In this document: in pieces, positions 31,654 through 44,819 of the stretch
Numbering within the stretch: position 1 is the stretch's first letter
How the letters are laid out: each line of letters opens with the position of its first letter
DNA from: Parietichytrium sp. I65-24A
Lineage: Eukaryota; Sar; Bigyra; Thraustochytrida; Thraustochytriidae
Reading direction: 5' to 3'
DNA length: 64,000 bases
NCBI GenBank assembly: GCA_012862575.1
Contig: BLSF01000049.1
Span: 62,001-126,000 of the forward strand
The notes under the pieces: generated by a model
The model's input: only the letters and a program-made list of their open reading frames with translations
Database searches by the model: none
What the model was told of the DNA's origin: nothing
Made by a program: the position numbers and the translations under genes

Positions 31654-34025
31654 CCTCCTTGCCGTGGTTGATTAATGAGAGCCCTAGTCAGTGCGAGTAC
31701 CTCTTTTTGTCCTGCAGCGCGTACGCCGCGAGACTCTTGGATAGTGTGGGGACTAAGTGGATGCGTAAGGTGGCTGTGTTTGCGTATGTTGGGAGTCCTC
31801 GCTGAAAGTGCCGGTAGTCTCTCTATACCAGATGGTAGGAGTGCGAGAACATTCTAGCGAACACTTTAGCAACATGTGTAGGGAAAGAGTGCGGAACGCA
31901 AGTGGGTTTGGGTTCTAGTGGTGAATAGGCAGCGGTAGGGGTCGTTTGAAAGGGGGAGAAATACGTTCCGCAAATGAAATAGGATACTCAGTGGGAGGGC
32001 GTTAGGCCGGACAGGGAACAGATGAATCTAGAAATCTTGCGGAGGAATATTCGCGAATAATGAACAACGAGCTCATCGCGAGCAAAGAGCTAGTCTCGAA
32101 CAGAGAGCTGCTCGCCGCGTGAAGAGGAGTTTCATTTCATTCGTTGTGGAGGCTGGAGGAAAAGGAGGAATGAGAGAGACTGTTAGGGTCTGTTAGGGCG
32201 CCACTGTTTCAGTACTGGTGCGGTAGTAGACTTAGCAAGTCACTGGCACCGAGTATTCGAGAACTAGTACTCAAAAGAAAAAAGAAATTTCTTCTTTCGA
32301 GGTGGATGAGTGCTGCATTTTTTCTGACTGTGGATTCCGAAATTCTGAATTCTGAATTCTGAATTTTCTGAATTCTGAATTGTGTGCTCCATTCTCTCTC
32401 CTGACTCCGCGGACTTGTGTGCGTCTCACAGTCAATTCTGTTTACGATAGTTCTCATGACGTGCCAAATGTAGAATAAGAACACCGATCACCATCACCTT
32501 GACTGGAGAGCTCCGTGAACTCGAAACTTCTATTGTCGTGTTCGAAATCCTTCTGTATCCGTCCAGAACTCAGGATTCAAGACTTTATAAAACAGACAAT
32601 CATTTCAAGATTGCATTGATTAGAAGTCATTCTGTCGCTGATCAGAACCAGACGGAAGAAGTCGTGGTATCTTGGCTGAGGTTGGCGGGGCGGAGACTCC
32701 CGTGTTGGCCAAAGTCCTCGCGAGCGGAGGATTGAGGAAGGAAATTCAGGACCGTGTTCCTCGCATGGGAAGAATCCAATGCAACGTTTACTTCACATTC
32801 CGCACACCGTTCAGCGCTCTCGCTAACTCATCTGTGCTGCAGCCCAGTCAAACCGTTCAAATTGAGGGAAACTTTTATATTTTAGGACTTGAGTTGTAAT
32901 TTCGCTCTCTAGCTTCGGAACGAACAGGAAACGATGCCTGGCTTGGCGGCCTGGTAGGCCTGGTGCCGATACTGACTGCGTAAAATAGTTGAATAGTTGA
33001 ATAGTTTGCCTGACTACCGCTTTGCATTCAGTCGACCGAAGCGACTGAAGCCAGAGTCAAAGATAAGAACGAGAGCAGCAGCACTGACCATCGAGTCCTG
33101 TACGTGCAGATGCAGTTGCCGCCAGCGCTGCACTGCATAAGAAGCGAAACCGTTCTTTCTGTCTTTACGTGGAATGTACTGTGAATTTAGTTAGAAAACA
33201 TAAACAGAAGCGAGCGAAAATGCATTTCCCCGCCCTCTGTCACGTCTCTTTCTCGTTCTCGTTCTCATCATTCTCATCATGTTGGAATATGTTGGACCTA
33301 CAGCCAAGGCGCAATAAGAGAGATTTTAATAAGTGTTCTATAAGAAGCACGTGATAAGAAGATACAATGTAATGAACGCGAACGCTTGATTCCTGGAGTC
33401 TCCAAGACTACAATGCAGTACTTGTATCTGGTACAGCACACCTACCTACTCTGAGTACAAGCGCCTTTCCTGACCACATTGATAGATCCATTGCGTTGCG
33501 TTTAGAATTTAGAAGATTAATAACTCTGTTCTATCTTTCCCTCTCCAGTGCGCGAGAGAGGCAGGGGCCAGAGTTCAGTTCAGTTCAGCTCAGTGTAGTA
33601 CAGAGCGCTGTTCAAAATAGAAAAGTAGGAGTGCTGTTCACTGTCATACAATGCAAATGACTGACATGACTGACTGAAAGTACGCAAAGAATAGATGGAT
33701 AGCTAGATACTGAGAGGTAGGCCTCCGAAGAGAGACTGGAATAGAGAATGGGAAATTGCACTGCTCGAAATCCAGGTCTTCGCTAGCAGCACAGTAGCAC
33801 AACAGTTTGGGGTTTATCAATCTTCTACTTTCTTTCGTGGGCCGGTCCAGCGATAGTCCTCACGCAGAAATCAGGAAGCGAAAATCAGAGCTCAGAATTT
33901 AGACATCAGCAGACCCAAAACAAGCGCGACCAAAACACGAACAAGAACAAGAACGAGAACAAGAACAGCGGGAGAGAAGAGTATCTGGATCTGTGATAGG
34001 CAAAGTACTCAAAAGTAGAAGGACA
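31654..34025. other. Spacer without a supportable gene
   Basis: About 2.4 kb between the start of APC3 and the small gene at 34026. It contains purine-rich and CTAG-rich stretches, a GAATTCT repeat cluster (about 32335-32385), scattered short ORFs with no recognisable pattern, and six-base AAGAAC repeats (about 33931-33968) just before the next gene. I see no RNA gene. Confidence 0.5.
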
Positions 34026-34439
34026 ATGTCAGGCATTTTCGATCAGCTCAAGGAGGGCAACCTTGTCGGAGCCCTTCGCGTGGCCAAGACTAATGTGACC
34101 AGCGCCGTCTTCGGAGAGGGCGAGACCGCAGGAGAGAACCCTGCTTCGTCCCCATCCAACACCAAGCTCACCAAGAGCGAGAAGCAGGCAGATAGCAAGC
34201 ACAACTTCAGCGGCAAGCCAGAGCATGATAACACCGCCGCTCTCACCCAGAAGGCACAAGAGATCGAGAAGGAGAAGGTTCTCGAGCGCGTAAATGCTCT
34301 CGAGCACGACAAGAAGGAGAAGCTCAACACTGGTCTCCAGAACAACCTCAACGTGAAGAACAGTTACATGTACCATGACAACGCACGCGTGTCAAACCCA
34401 AAGTGGAACAACGGTCCACTTAACGGCGCTCACGGATAA
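34026..34439 (+). CDS. Small hydrophilic protein, unrecognised
   Basis: 137 residues, starting MSGIFDQLKEGNLVGALRVA. It has an amphipathic N-terminal helix, then a Lys/Glu/Asn-rich region with a probable helix (ALTQKAQEIEKEKVLERVNA) and an Asn-rich end (NNLNVKNSYMYHDN, PKWNNGPLNGAHG). There is no signal peptide or membrane segment. Codon use is strikingly restricted to CTC, AAG, GAG, AAC and GCC-type codons. That differs from the more relaxed use of neighbours and is usually a sign of high expression. The composition recalls LEA-like or other stress-associated disordered proteins, but I recognise no family. The ATG has AAA/ACA context and no upstream in-frame alternative of quality. Confidence 0.75.
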   Translation: MSGIFDQLKEGNLVGALRVAKTNVTSAVFGEGETAGENPASSPSNTKLTKSEKQADSKHNFSGKPEHDNTAALTQKAQEIEKEKVLERVNALEHDKKEKLNTGLQNNLNVKNSYMYHDNARVSNPKWNNGPLNGAHG

Positions 34440-34951
34440 TTTTTGTACAAAAGTAACATGACCTTATTTACAATTTTTCTCTTTTTCTCATGAACATCAT
34501 TTTCCATTTCGGAATTTTAAAAATCAATCTTGATTGAAGTTCTCCTGCTCTTTATCTATATCCCACCGGTTCCGAAGGGCCCAAGATGTAGTTCTTATAT
34601 TATTATGCACTTTTAAAAAATAGTCGTTTGCTTTGTGCCGGTCACGGTCCCAGGATCAGCGCTCAAAGTCAACAAAGCACTAGCATCGAGAAAATGGAGA
34701 AAAAAATGAATGAAAAACGTCCGAATTAAACAAAACAAATAATTACTTATGACAATAACATTACAACAGAATCGACTTTAGCGCCGACCAGGGCGGAGAG
34801 CGCCAACTCGTAAGACTTGGCGAAACTCAATTGTTGTTCTTTGGATGGAACGTTTGGAACCTCTGGAACGTGTGGGCGGGTTCAAGCACGGCAAAAAACG
34901 CCGCTCGTGCCCCACCACCACAGACCCAGGCCCAAAGCAAGGCACTAATAT

Positions 34952-36136
34952 TCAACTAACTTCCCAGCGCTTCGAAAAGAGCGAAACGGAATTGACGAGC
35001 ACGGAGAGCTCCTCCAACGTCATTGCGGACGATAGGCGAAGCGAAAACATGCGGGTAAGCTCTCGTACAGTCTGGCACAGACGCATCGTCTCCTCCTCGC
35101 AGAGCATCGGAGACTTTGCAACCTGAATACTGATATAGATAGATTCTATCATTCCAAGCGAGATGCATTCGCAAGTCAAGTTGCCTTCGTTGACCTGCTT
35201 CTCAAACTCGCCCAAGAAACTATCCTTGTCCCAGCACTGGTACGAGCGCATGGCATCAGTGAGCGAACTGAAGAGCCCGTTCTGATCCATGTTACAACGG
35301 ATTACGGCGTTTTCATCACCTTCGCTGTCGCATTCGTCGGCCTCCTCCCATTCTTCCTCCTCCTCAGCTTCCTCGCACTGTGCATCGCTGCATGCCTTTT
35401 CAGCCACGTCCCTTTGGTCTACCGAGTCATCCTGCGCCTTTTGCTCCACTTCCAAAGACTCTGAGGAGTAAGTCACGGGTAACAGATGACCGGTTCTATT
35501 CTCCATCTCGGTCTGCTCAATGGAGAGAGTGCAATATGGTTCGTATTCCTCCTGAGCCAACTTTTCTTTCAAGCAAGCCCAGTTTGTGAGGATGGCCACG
35601 ATATTGGCCAAGCCAACCATCTTTAGGTACATTTTGCCATCGAGGAGATCGAAGAGTCTGACGATGTAGTCTTCGACGGTGGTCTGGTGACGAATCTTGT
35701 GGCAGACGGATGCCAATGCATCGAACATCTCGGTGTAAGCCAGCACATCTGTCCAAAGATCAAACTCAAGGTGATAGGCGTACACGGACTTTTGCGAGTC
35801 AATGTATGCCTTGAGCTGCACAAGGAGCTTGGCGCCGAGAGGCTCCAGCACCGACACAGGCATCTGTTGCTGCTGTTGCTTCTGATGAAGCTGGTATTGG
35901 CGCTGTCGCTGGAACCTCTCCTTAATTGGCTCATGCGCTGCAGGGCCTTCAATATTATCGTAGTCTGCTTTGCTTGTTAGCGGCGATGGCCGCACATTTG
36001 AGCTGTACCATCCCTTTCGTTTACTGTGAAAGTCCCTGAATCGATCCAGAGCTGCATACGTCTTCCATGTTCGCCGTTGCTCCTCGCCGCGGACAGTCAT
36101 TTTTATTGCGCGCCTTAAAGTGAGTGTTGCTAACAA
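34952..36136 (-). CDS. Hypothetical 394-residue protein
   Basis: An uninterrupted frame. The N-terminus is basic (residues 1-60), then a Gln-rich run (QLHQKQQQQQMP, near residue 85). A predicted all-helical domain follows with hydrophobic segments such as DLWTDVLAYTEMFDALASVC and MVGLANIVAILTNWACLKEK. A very acidic linker (EEAEEEEEWEEADECDSEGDE, near 265-285) precedes a second helical part (CECISLGMIESIYISIQVAK). I see no membrane helix and recognise no family. The first ATG is used; an alternative start at residue 13 (MTVRGEE) is possible. Converges with the small gene at 34026. Confidence 0.6.
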   Translation of the reverse strand: MLATLTLRRAIKMTVRGEEQRRTWKTYAALDRFRDFHSKRKGWYSSNVRPSPLTSKADYDNIEGPAAHEPIKERFQRQRQYQLHQKQQQQQMPVSVLEPLGAKLLVQLKAYIDSQKSVYAYHLEFDLWTDVLAYTEMFDALASVCHKIRHQTTVEDYIVRLFDLLDGKMYLKMVGLANIVAILTNWACLKEKLAQEEYEPYCTLSIEQTEMENRTGHLLPVTYSSESLEVEQKAQDDSVDQRDVAEKACSDAQCEEAEEEEEWEEADECDSEGDENAVIRCNMDQNGLFSSLTDAMRSYQCWDKDSFLGEFEKQVNEGNLTCECISLGMIESIYISIQVAKSPMLCEEETMRLCQTVRELTRMFSLRLSSAMTLEELSVLVNSVSLFSKRWEVS

Positions 36137-37488
36137 ACTGTCCTCGAAGCCAGAGAAATTAATGCGGTTTGAAAGCTCTCTTCAAAGCCCCCTTTCATGG
36201 ACTTGCAGTCGAGTGATTCTTCCGCGAGTACCTGCCTTGACGTCCCGCGTCGGCAAGAATAACTGCTTGCGGCGCCGGTACTTTAGTAGAAGCGTGCTGT
36301 GCCCCCACCCGAACTTTGATTGGGTGAATGAATGCAGTCAAAAAAGAATAAAGCGTCGCCACAGAGAACTCCTTCAAGACGCGGAAAACGTCCCTGGGAA
36401 AACGCTCTGTTGGCAAGCAAGTAATGTGCAAGCAGAAATAGACCTGTGGGCAAAGTCAAATGCAAAAGCACAGACAATTCCACTCGGCCAAGTTCCACAG
36501 ATGTGTGTGCGCGCTGCGCGATTGCACGACAAACAGACCGTGCACCAAGTTGGTCTGCTCAATTCCAGCAGTCGGTCCAGAGCAGATCTACTGCTTGCAC
36601 ACGGCCTCCCGGCGTCAAGTCACGGCACCTTCGATCCGGCCTCCACGGCGGCCGAAGATCGCTCTCGAAAAGATCAAAAAGGCTCAACGATCAATGATCA
36701 ATGATCGATGATCAAGCAAATGCCACCGTGCACGTGCCACCGGTCCGGCTCCCAGCTCACCGAAAATGCAAAGCAAAGCAGAGCAAAGCAAAGCGACACA
36801 AGAAAAGGTTGCAACGTTTGGCGGTCTGCAGTGTCTGCAGCCACGGCCGAGCGCCACGGTGCCACCACCACCACCACCAACGCGGTTGGAACAAGGCGTT
36901 CCGTGCACCTTAAGACCTTTTTCGCGAACGAGGATTGGATCGCTCCGATTCCAACTCACCGCTCTCTCCCTCCTTCTCTCTCACTCTCTGTTTCTCTCTC
37001 TCTCTCTTTCTATCCACCACGGCGTTCTCTCTCCTCCTCTCTATGACTTTTAACTGCGAGGAGGCCTCTCAGCTCTCTCTCTCTCTCTATCTCTCTCTCT
37101 GTCTCTGTTTGAGATGTGTCTCTTCCCTCTCTTTGTCCCTCTCGCGGCCACTCTGCCTTCGCACAGTTGATGTCGTTGTTGTTTTGTTGTTGTTGTGGTT
37201 GTTGTTTGACAAGGAGAGTGAGAGAGGAGAGTGAGTGTAGTGAGTGTAGTGAGTGGGTGAGAGGGGACTGCGGCTTGTGCCGATGAATGGAATCGGAGAA
37301 AATGGTTACCCTCACTGACACGGGTGAAAGCGAGGTTGTGAGGAAGGGGGGAAGATGAAAAGAAAAGAGCAACAGTCAGTACAGTCAGTTCAGTTCCTCT
37401 CTGTCTCTCTGTCTCTCTGTTTCTCTCTCTCTCTCTCTGGTGCTGTGCTGTGTTGGATTGACCCAGAATGTGAGGCAGCGATAAACTC

Positions 37489-37519
<31 letters not shown>

Positions 37520-40500
37520 TCTGTCACCTTCTCTTCCTCCTTGTGTCTCTGTCTCACACACACAGAAATGCAGTTCTTGACAAGGAAGGAAGCTGGCTGG
37601 CTGGCTGGCTCGGGGGAGAGCCTATGGACTGCTAAGTTGAGCGCTAGGAGCCGGGCCAAAGATAGTCAGCCCGTTACTTTCGTCTCTGTACGTCCGCTTG
37701 GGGCAAACGGTAACAGTAGATGACCCCCGGTGTACTCCACCGTCGCTGTGTGGGTTTGTTTGTTTGGTTCTGAAAAGTCTGAAAAGGCTCTCAGACGCTC
37801 CTGACTATTTTCGCCGTCTCCTTCAGAGTAAGCCCTCAAAGTTTTCGTCGTTTCGTGTGCCTTTCTTTCCCTTCTGCTCTCTCTCGCTCTCTGCCTCTGC
37901 TTTTGTACTATTCAAACGAGGATGGAAAATGATTGTTCCAAAAGAGAGGGCGAGACCAACACCCGCTTCACCTTCTCGGCTCTCTAGCTAGCACTCTTTA
38001 CCTCTCAGCTACTAGTCTAGAGATGTTAGGGCAGCTATCTATGGTGCTCTAGTAGCCGGAGGGAAGAGAGCGCTCACAATTCCACGCTAGGAAGAGGATA
38101 ATGCCGAACAGCCTTTACACCCGAGGAGCTAGCTTAGGTTAAGCCTTGTTACACCGGCACAAGGATGCACTGCACTGTACTGACTGTGAGTACAGTACTG
38201 AAAGTGTGATGTGCAAGGCTAGGGAAAATAATAGGCAGCAGTGGCACGCAGGATTTGCAGAAGTAGGTCGGCCCGAAAAAAATGCGCTGAATGTGAGTGA
38301 AATTGACTGATACTCACCGGAGAAAATCAGGCGCAGGCGTTGTCTCGCCTCCGCAACAGCAGCAGTACTAGTCGCGTCTATCAGACCGATAAGAGTCCGG
38401 AGGAAGGCGCTTTCCCGGCTACGGTTCCAACTCTCGCTCCGACGCCAATCGCTACCTGCTCTGCCGCCTTCTCGGAGAAGTATTATTTGGTGTAGATGGG
38501 GTAGTGAAGAAGCCAATCGGCCGAGCGGTGAGGGCGCAGGTGCTTACCGATCGAGCGAAATCAGACCGAGCTCGCCTCGTACACACTTCTACTCTTGAGT
38601 AATCACGATTAAACACGCTGCGTATGCGGATGCTAGGTGTAGCAGTACCAGTCGCACTCAGTTCGCTCGGGATTTCGCTGAGCCAACCGCTATGTGTGAT
38701 TAAAGATATGGTTATGTCGCTGCACACCGAAATCTTTTCCACCCTTCTCCCGCTCCGGAACACACTACAGTATTCACTATTACGGTATAAGGGCGAAAGG
38801 TGCACCGACCACTTGTTCTCTTTGGGCCAATCTCAACAAGTGCTAGTCTCGCCCAGGCGAAACCTTAGTGGAGGTGCAGGTGAGAACCAGAAAAGAGAGG
38901 TGGCGCCTCAGTTTCTTCCTCCTCCTCTTCCTCTCAAGCTCGAGTGCGGTCGTCCAAGCACGAGCTGCACTCGGTTCACAAACTGCTTAAGCAACGGAGG
39001 TCTTCGTACATGAACGGTTAAATGATGCGCCAATCAACCAATCGCGCTCGAGGCCGATCGGAGCAAGCAGGAAGTCAGCCGACCGCGATGTTCAAGTCCA
39101 CCCCCAATCAGAAAAGGACGAAAGCAAAGACCGCGAACCGAAGAATGTCCAATCGGACAATCGCAAGCTTCTCCGTCCAACAATGTGCGAGGCCGATCTG
39201 CAAATGGCGGTCCCGCCGTGGTTCCAACGCTCCGTGATGGCAAGTGACCCGCGTGAAGTTCACGATCCAAATTAGCCGCTCTTGATTATGCGTTCAAACG
39301 GCCCTGAAGAAAAGGTAGAAGCTCGCTCTGTGTCTTCTCAAACCCACCGCGTGCTGTTCTCGTGAGTCTCGTGAGTCTCGTGAGCCTGGCTGGCCAGGTT
39401 GTGCACAGACTGTTGCGAGTAGTGAGTGCTGAGTACTCCGGTACACGCTGTCAGTACCTTTGCAGATTGCGTGCAAATGCACACAAGCACGTGGCCAGCA
39501 CACGCCTCTGTCGTGACAAGTCAAGTCGACTTGTCTCAAGTCGCTCTTGTAAACTTTGTAAACCACGACTCTCCGCGAATACGAGCGCTATGCAACTCTC
39601 GCTGTCACGGCGCGTTTGGGCGAGAGAGCTGGAGCTTGATCTTGATCTCAGAGATGATTTTTGACGCAGCGTTCAGAATTTATGTTAATCCGAACAGAAT
39701 GCACAACTGAACTAGCTCTCCTAGCTCAGGAAATTTAAAAATGAAGGCTCAGTCTGCTGAGACCTGCGCAAAAGACAGAAAGGCGAAAGAAATATCCTCA
39801 CTCGCAATCGTTGTGATCGCGATCCTCAGGCTCCACACTGCGGCTTCTACGCTTGCACGAAGCGACTTCTACGCTAGAGACCGCGGGAAAGGAAGGATTC
39901 GCGTTCGTTGAGCCTCGGGTTCCTCGGGTAGGAGTCCTACACCGGTCCTTTGCTAGCCCTACGGTTGCGACTATGCGATGCTCTAGGCGGGATAGCCTCG
40001 TCCAGCAAGTTGTTGGTTCCAGCTAGGGTGCTCCCTCTCTCTGCAAAAGGCCTTCTTTTTGTGACTTTGCAAAGGCGAGCTGACGCGTATGGGGGAAGCT
40101 TTGTCAAGCCGTTGAGTTGAGAGATGAAATCAATCAATCAATCAGTACTATGCTTGGTGAATAGACGGAAACGATCACGAGCCAACAGAAGCTCAAATCT
40201 CTCAAATCTCCGGCAAGCTTGATCGCTCTGTTGTGAGTTCTTGGGATCCTCGCCTGGCGGTGGCCTAACTGAGTGCTATTATAACGGCTAGTTTCGGATT
40301 TGCAAAATATTCGGAATTTGGAATTGTTTGTTTGTTTGTTTGTTTGTTTACTTGCTTGCTTCTCGTCGCTGATTGTTCGCAGCAGAGGAGACCTGCAGCA
40401 CTTGCTGAATAACACACTCACGTCACGCGGAAAAGTCTTTGCCCCCATCCTTCCTTCCTTCCTTCCTCTTTTTCCTTCGGCCAGCACGGCCAGCAAGCGG

Positions 40501-43500
40501 TCGAACGAACTTTCCGTGTGCATAGCTTGCGTGCATGTCTGGCCCTCTGCGCCTCTGCCTCTGCGTCTGTCCTTCTTCCACTTCTTTCCTTCCTTCTTTG
40601 CTCTTCGCTTCTTCACTTCTTCCTCTTTCCTGCGCTCTGGGCTCCCTGGGCTGGAGGGATGAAAGACGTGACCGCCTCAGCACGGACAGAAGTGGCTCGA
40701 GCCGAAGCGCAGAGGACGCTGTTGCAACAGCTTAATTTTCGATTGATGTGTGAAGCTATTCTTCTCTGATCATGTGCGCATAACTTATGCTCTATCTCAC
40801 AAATCAGAACAGAATGTTAAAAAACAAATGAATTTTACTTTTCTGTCAAAACAAAACTCAGATTTCAGAAGAATTCAGAATTTCAGAATTCAGGAGAGGT
40901 AAATTATAGTTTGGGTCTTTTACTCGACCCACGAGTTGTGATCCTGTGAACGATGGTTGAAAGAGTGCTGTGCTTCTCTGGCTGCTACCTGCACTCAAGG
41001 AGATGTACGGTTTCTTCAACGCGTCCAAGCTCGCTTTTTTATTATTTTCTTCTTTGTGCCTTGTTGCACTTTTTGTGCTTTGATTGTTGGTTGACAGTGA
41101 AACTGTTTTATCTGTTGTGGAAAAGCGAATCCGCAAAATTTTTGGTTGACCGTGGAACTCTTCTCAACACCAGTCCCAAGGAGATTTTGGAACAGAAATT
41201 GTTAGAGCTGGTGCGAATCTGGCGAAATTCACTGTCCTTTGGAATAGTGAGTTTACCGTACTAGTGCTAGTACCACGACACCGGTACTATGGAACTCAGT
41301 AACATCGTCGGAAAGTGGATATTCGCACTTTTCTATCTGTAGCGAGACAGCTGTCCCGGGGTCGTTCTCGAATCGAGATAGAGTCAGTGTGATTCGACGC
41401 GCTTAAGATCTCCCTCCCGGGTGAACTCATCGATAGCAATCCTTATCCATACTTAGCCATGTTTTCCAAAGTTCACGAAAATGGTGGACATCTTCCAACA
41501 AACATCGTTACAGCGATGTGCTTCGCACTTTGTTGCGTCGCGGGCCGCGCGCTCTCAGTCCAAATTTCGTCGTGATCCGCTCCCGGACATCCGCTCCACA
41601 AATTGCCTCTAAGCGACAACTAGGACTCCTACCTCGCTGAAACCTTGAGCGCTACTTCGTTTTGCAAATGAGCCAACCATAACGAACACGTCTTTGTGAC
41701 AGTCCGAGAAGTAAACTTCGCGCGAAGGAGGATAACAAGGGGAGATCGAGCGGGAATGTTTATCAAACTGGGGTCGGTTCTGCCTTCCCCAACTTGAGAT
41801 CGACGACTTGAGTGTCACTTTCCGAAGAAGACTCACCGTGGTCGCTCTTTTTTAATCCCCCCCCCCCCCCCCCACTCTTCCAAATCACACAGCTGCGAGT
41901 AAAGCTGACTTGATGATGGCATGGTTTGTGCCACTGTGGTTAGCACTTTGCTCTTGAAGTGAAAGATACCCCAACCCTGAAAAAAAAAAGCACGCCTTCA
42001 TCTTTTCCTTTCTGTCTCGCACACAATGTGTGCTGGTCCTCGAGTACCTGTCGCACTTTTTTATTTATTTAATTATAGCACTTTCGCTGTTTTTTTGTTT
42101 TTGGGTGAGAGGAGTTGGGTAAATAGTAGATTTATAAAACAGCAAATGTTTCGTTTTGGTTGGCTGTGATTGTGAGATCGACTGTGAGGAAGGAGTCCTT
42201 TTCATAACGCGAGAACACGAGAATGCGTGAACGAGAAGCAGAAGGCACAAGTGAAAATTAAACACTGTCGAAAAAGTCTGTCCTTGTTTTAATGAAATTA
42301 TTAAATTTGCTCCGAATTTTGCAGAATTCAGAATTTTGCAGATCACTAGTCAGCAAAGGAAATGAGCGTTGGCGCAAGCGCCGTCACGGCGACGAGAGGG
42401 AAAGACGCTGCTAACGGCCGATCATCTTAGCCTTACCTCGCTTTCGATCATGCACCCTCCTGCTCGCGCATGTTCACTGTCCACTCTCGACAGCTGTTCC
42501 GATCGTCGCAAAAGTCACATTTTAATTTAAAAGTGTGTGATGACGAACTGCTCTGTGAATTCTCTGCAGAAAACCAACCATCGTGTCGCCACAACTTTCG
42601 CTCTTGTTAGGACATCCGTCGCTGTCAAAGGGAGAGAAGAAGGGAAGGAAGGAAGAGCGCGTCAACTGCGCTCGTTATCGGCATAGGCTGATTCAAAGCT
42701 CCTCGAATTCTCATCAGCCATGATTTATATTTTGAAGTGCTCAGCTGCCAAAATGGAAAGAGAAGAACGAGATCTTTCCAGCGTTTTTTTTTAGTGCATT
42801 TTACATCATTCATTTTCAGGCCAGAGAGACACGGTGTGGCTAGCAGCCAGGACATCCCAAAGCCGTGAATTGTGCAGTTTTCAGATTCCCATTGGCTAGC
42901 GACGGCTCTTCGCGCAATTTTACAGAGTTCAGAACAGAATTCAGAACAGACCAAAACAGACATCAGTTCAGCAAATTGACACACTGTAAATGCAAGTCGA
43001 CAGCGAGTTGTGCATTCAAAAAATGCACGCCCGCTGGACTTTCCTGACACGCACACTTTTTCCCTGAGGGCGGTTTTGCTGCATCTGTTCTGAATACTGT
43101 ATAATGCAAAACTCGGTCCTTGAATGGCCAAGTGGGCATTCGGGACGGCAAGCTTCGGGTCTCAAGTTTTTCTCCTCTGAGCTACAATTTGTAATATTTT
43201 TTTTAAATTTGTGCATCGAGTTCTTTCTTTCACAGCGCTCACAACGCTCCTTGTTAGGAGTCCAATTTCAAACACCTCCTTCACTGTTCCGCCAGAATGC
43301 ACGGCAAAAAAACGCGAATTACGATTCTTCCATTCCAATTCGAGCGCGTCCCTGAGGAATTGAAATGCAAAATTCTGACATTTTTCTTTCCTAATTTTCA
43401 TTTTTTCGTTGTTTCTCCTTTTAAAATTATAAATAAATTGGAGGGGCTATTTACTTTCTCCTTTGCTGTTGTGTTGGGTGGCGCCAATTTTCTTCTCGAC

Positions 43501-44819
43501 AAAACTACGAATTTGAAGATTTGATGTTTTATTTTCATAAATTTTTTTAGATTCTCAGAATCATAAAAATTGGATTAAGAAAAAAAACTTTTTTCTCCCC
43601 TCAAGCTTCCTTTCTCGACAATGTGCGAGATGGAGAGCCAGCGCGCAGAGCGAGATATCCCACCCGCGTTTACCGTTACATACGTCGTTCCCGGCTGAAC
43701 CATTTGCCGACGCAGTGGCGAACTAGCCAGCTAGCAGTGCCATGGAGAACCGAGGTTCTTCGAGAACCGTGTTGGAATCTTGGTCGCTTCGGTGCGGGTT
43801 CTTTACTAGTTCCTTCTCCGAGTGGGTTCTTTGCTGTCTCTTTCTCGTTCACTGGGCCCAAAGGGACTGCAGCTCTGAACGCAAACTGCCCTCCAGTTTT
43901 TGCTCGAGCATGGAGTCAGCAATAAGCGCGAGTTTGCTTTTCATGCGTACCCTAGTATGAGCTCCGAGAAATGCTATTCGTGGCATTCTGGGAACCGATC
44001 GGGCGTCATACAGCGGACATCCTCGCGACGCTTTCCACCAGTCGGCCATGGAGTCATGGCAAAAGCGAAAGCGAGGACCCTTGCACACTTTGTGTCAGTT
44101 TCAATGAAAATAACTGTTGAAAGTTCTTTTACCAATCACTGGGATATCGCTAAGTGAAATCTCTTTCCTTGAAAACGCTAACCCCGGGTTTGTTGGGTTG
44201 ACAGTGTTCCCACTGCGGGTGCCTATTTGAAGCTAGGGCCATCCAAATTCTCGAATCGCTGACCTGCTCTAGCTAGCCTATCGCTACCCATTAGGAAAAA
44301 ATCTTACCGGTACCTTATCACTGTATACTCTCTTTGTAATGTAAATGGTAGACGGGCATATAGAAAGGCGTCTGGGTGTGTACTCTGAAGTGACAAGCTT
44401 AGTCAAGCTTCTAGCTACTAGCTGAGATTGATCTTGTGAGCCTGAGGAGCAGGGGACGAACGGACGTGTTTTGTTTGAAACCATTTCTGCTCAATGGACT
44501 GACAGTGAATGAAACTAAGACTTAATGAAACTAAACTATGCATGTGGGACGAGGTGCTACTTGCCAGCTGCTTAAAATTTTAGCTTGCTTTAGAAATGAA
44601 TAAGTACCGTATGTATGCTTCCTCGAGTCGTCAATCGCATCTTGGGCTTTGATGTCTTTGATGTCACTGACTCACTCAGTCGCTGTCAGTTGTCAGTGCT
44701 ATCTTGATGTATGTGGAGGCTGCGTGGGACGAGCAGTGGGACCGGGGAAGAGTGAGTAGGCACGGGAGGCGAAGGCGGGACAGGTGGGACAGGCACGTCA
44801 ACGCTGTGGACTCGTGGCG
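36137..44819. other. 8.7-kb gene-poor spacer
   Basis: The longest stretch here without a supportable gene. It contains four CT microsatellites (about 36973-37010, 37072-37110, 37397-37440, 37492-37530), GAGT/GTGA repeats near 37220, TTTG repeats near 40325, CTTC repeats near 40453, a 16-18 base C run near 41860, and GAATTCAG clusters near 40865, 42320 and 42930. Open frames are short, low in complexity and lacking motifs. I found no tRNA-like fold or rRNA similarity. An unspliced lncRNA or a multi-exon gene with small exons cannot be excluded by eye. Confidence 0.5.

Noticed and set aside
36700-37720. Several overlapping frames in CT-rich DNA
   Set aside because: They are translations of CT microsatellites (Ser/Leu runs), with no support as genes.
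42625-43131. 168-codon minus-strand frame in the gene-poor spacer
   Set aside because: Cys/Ser-rich without domain pattern, start context or homologous look; consistent with chance.
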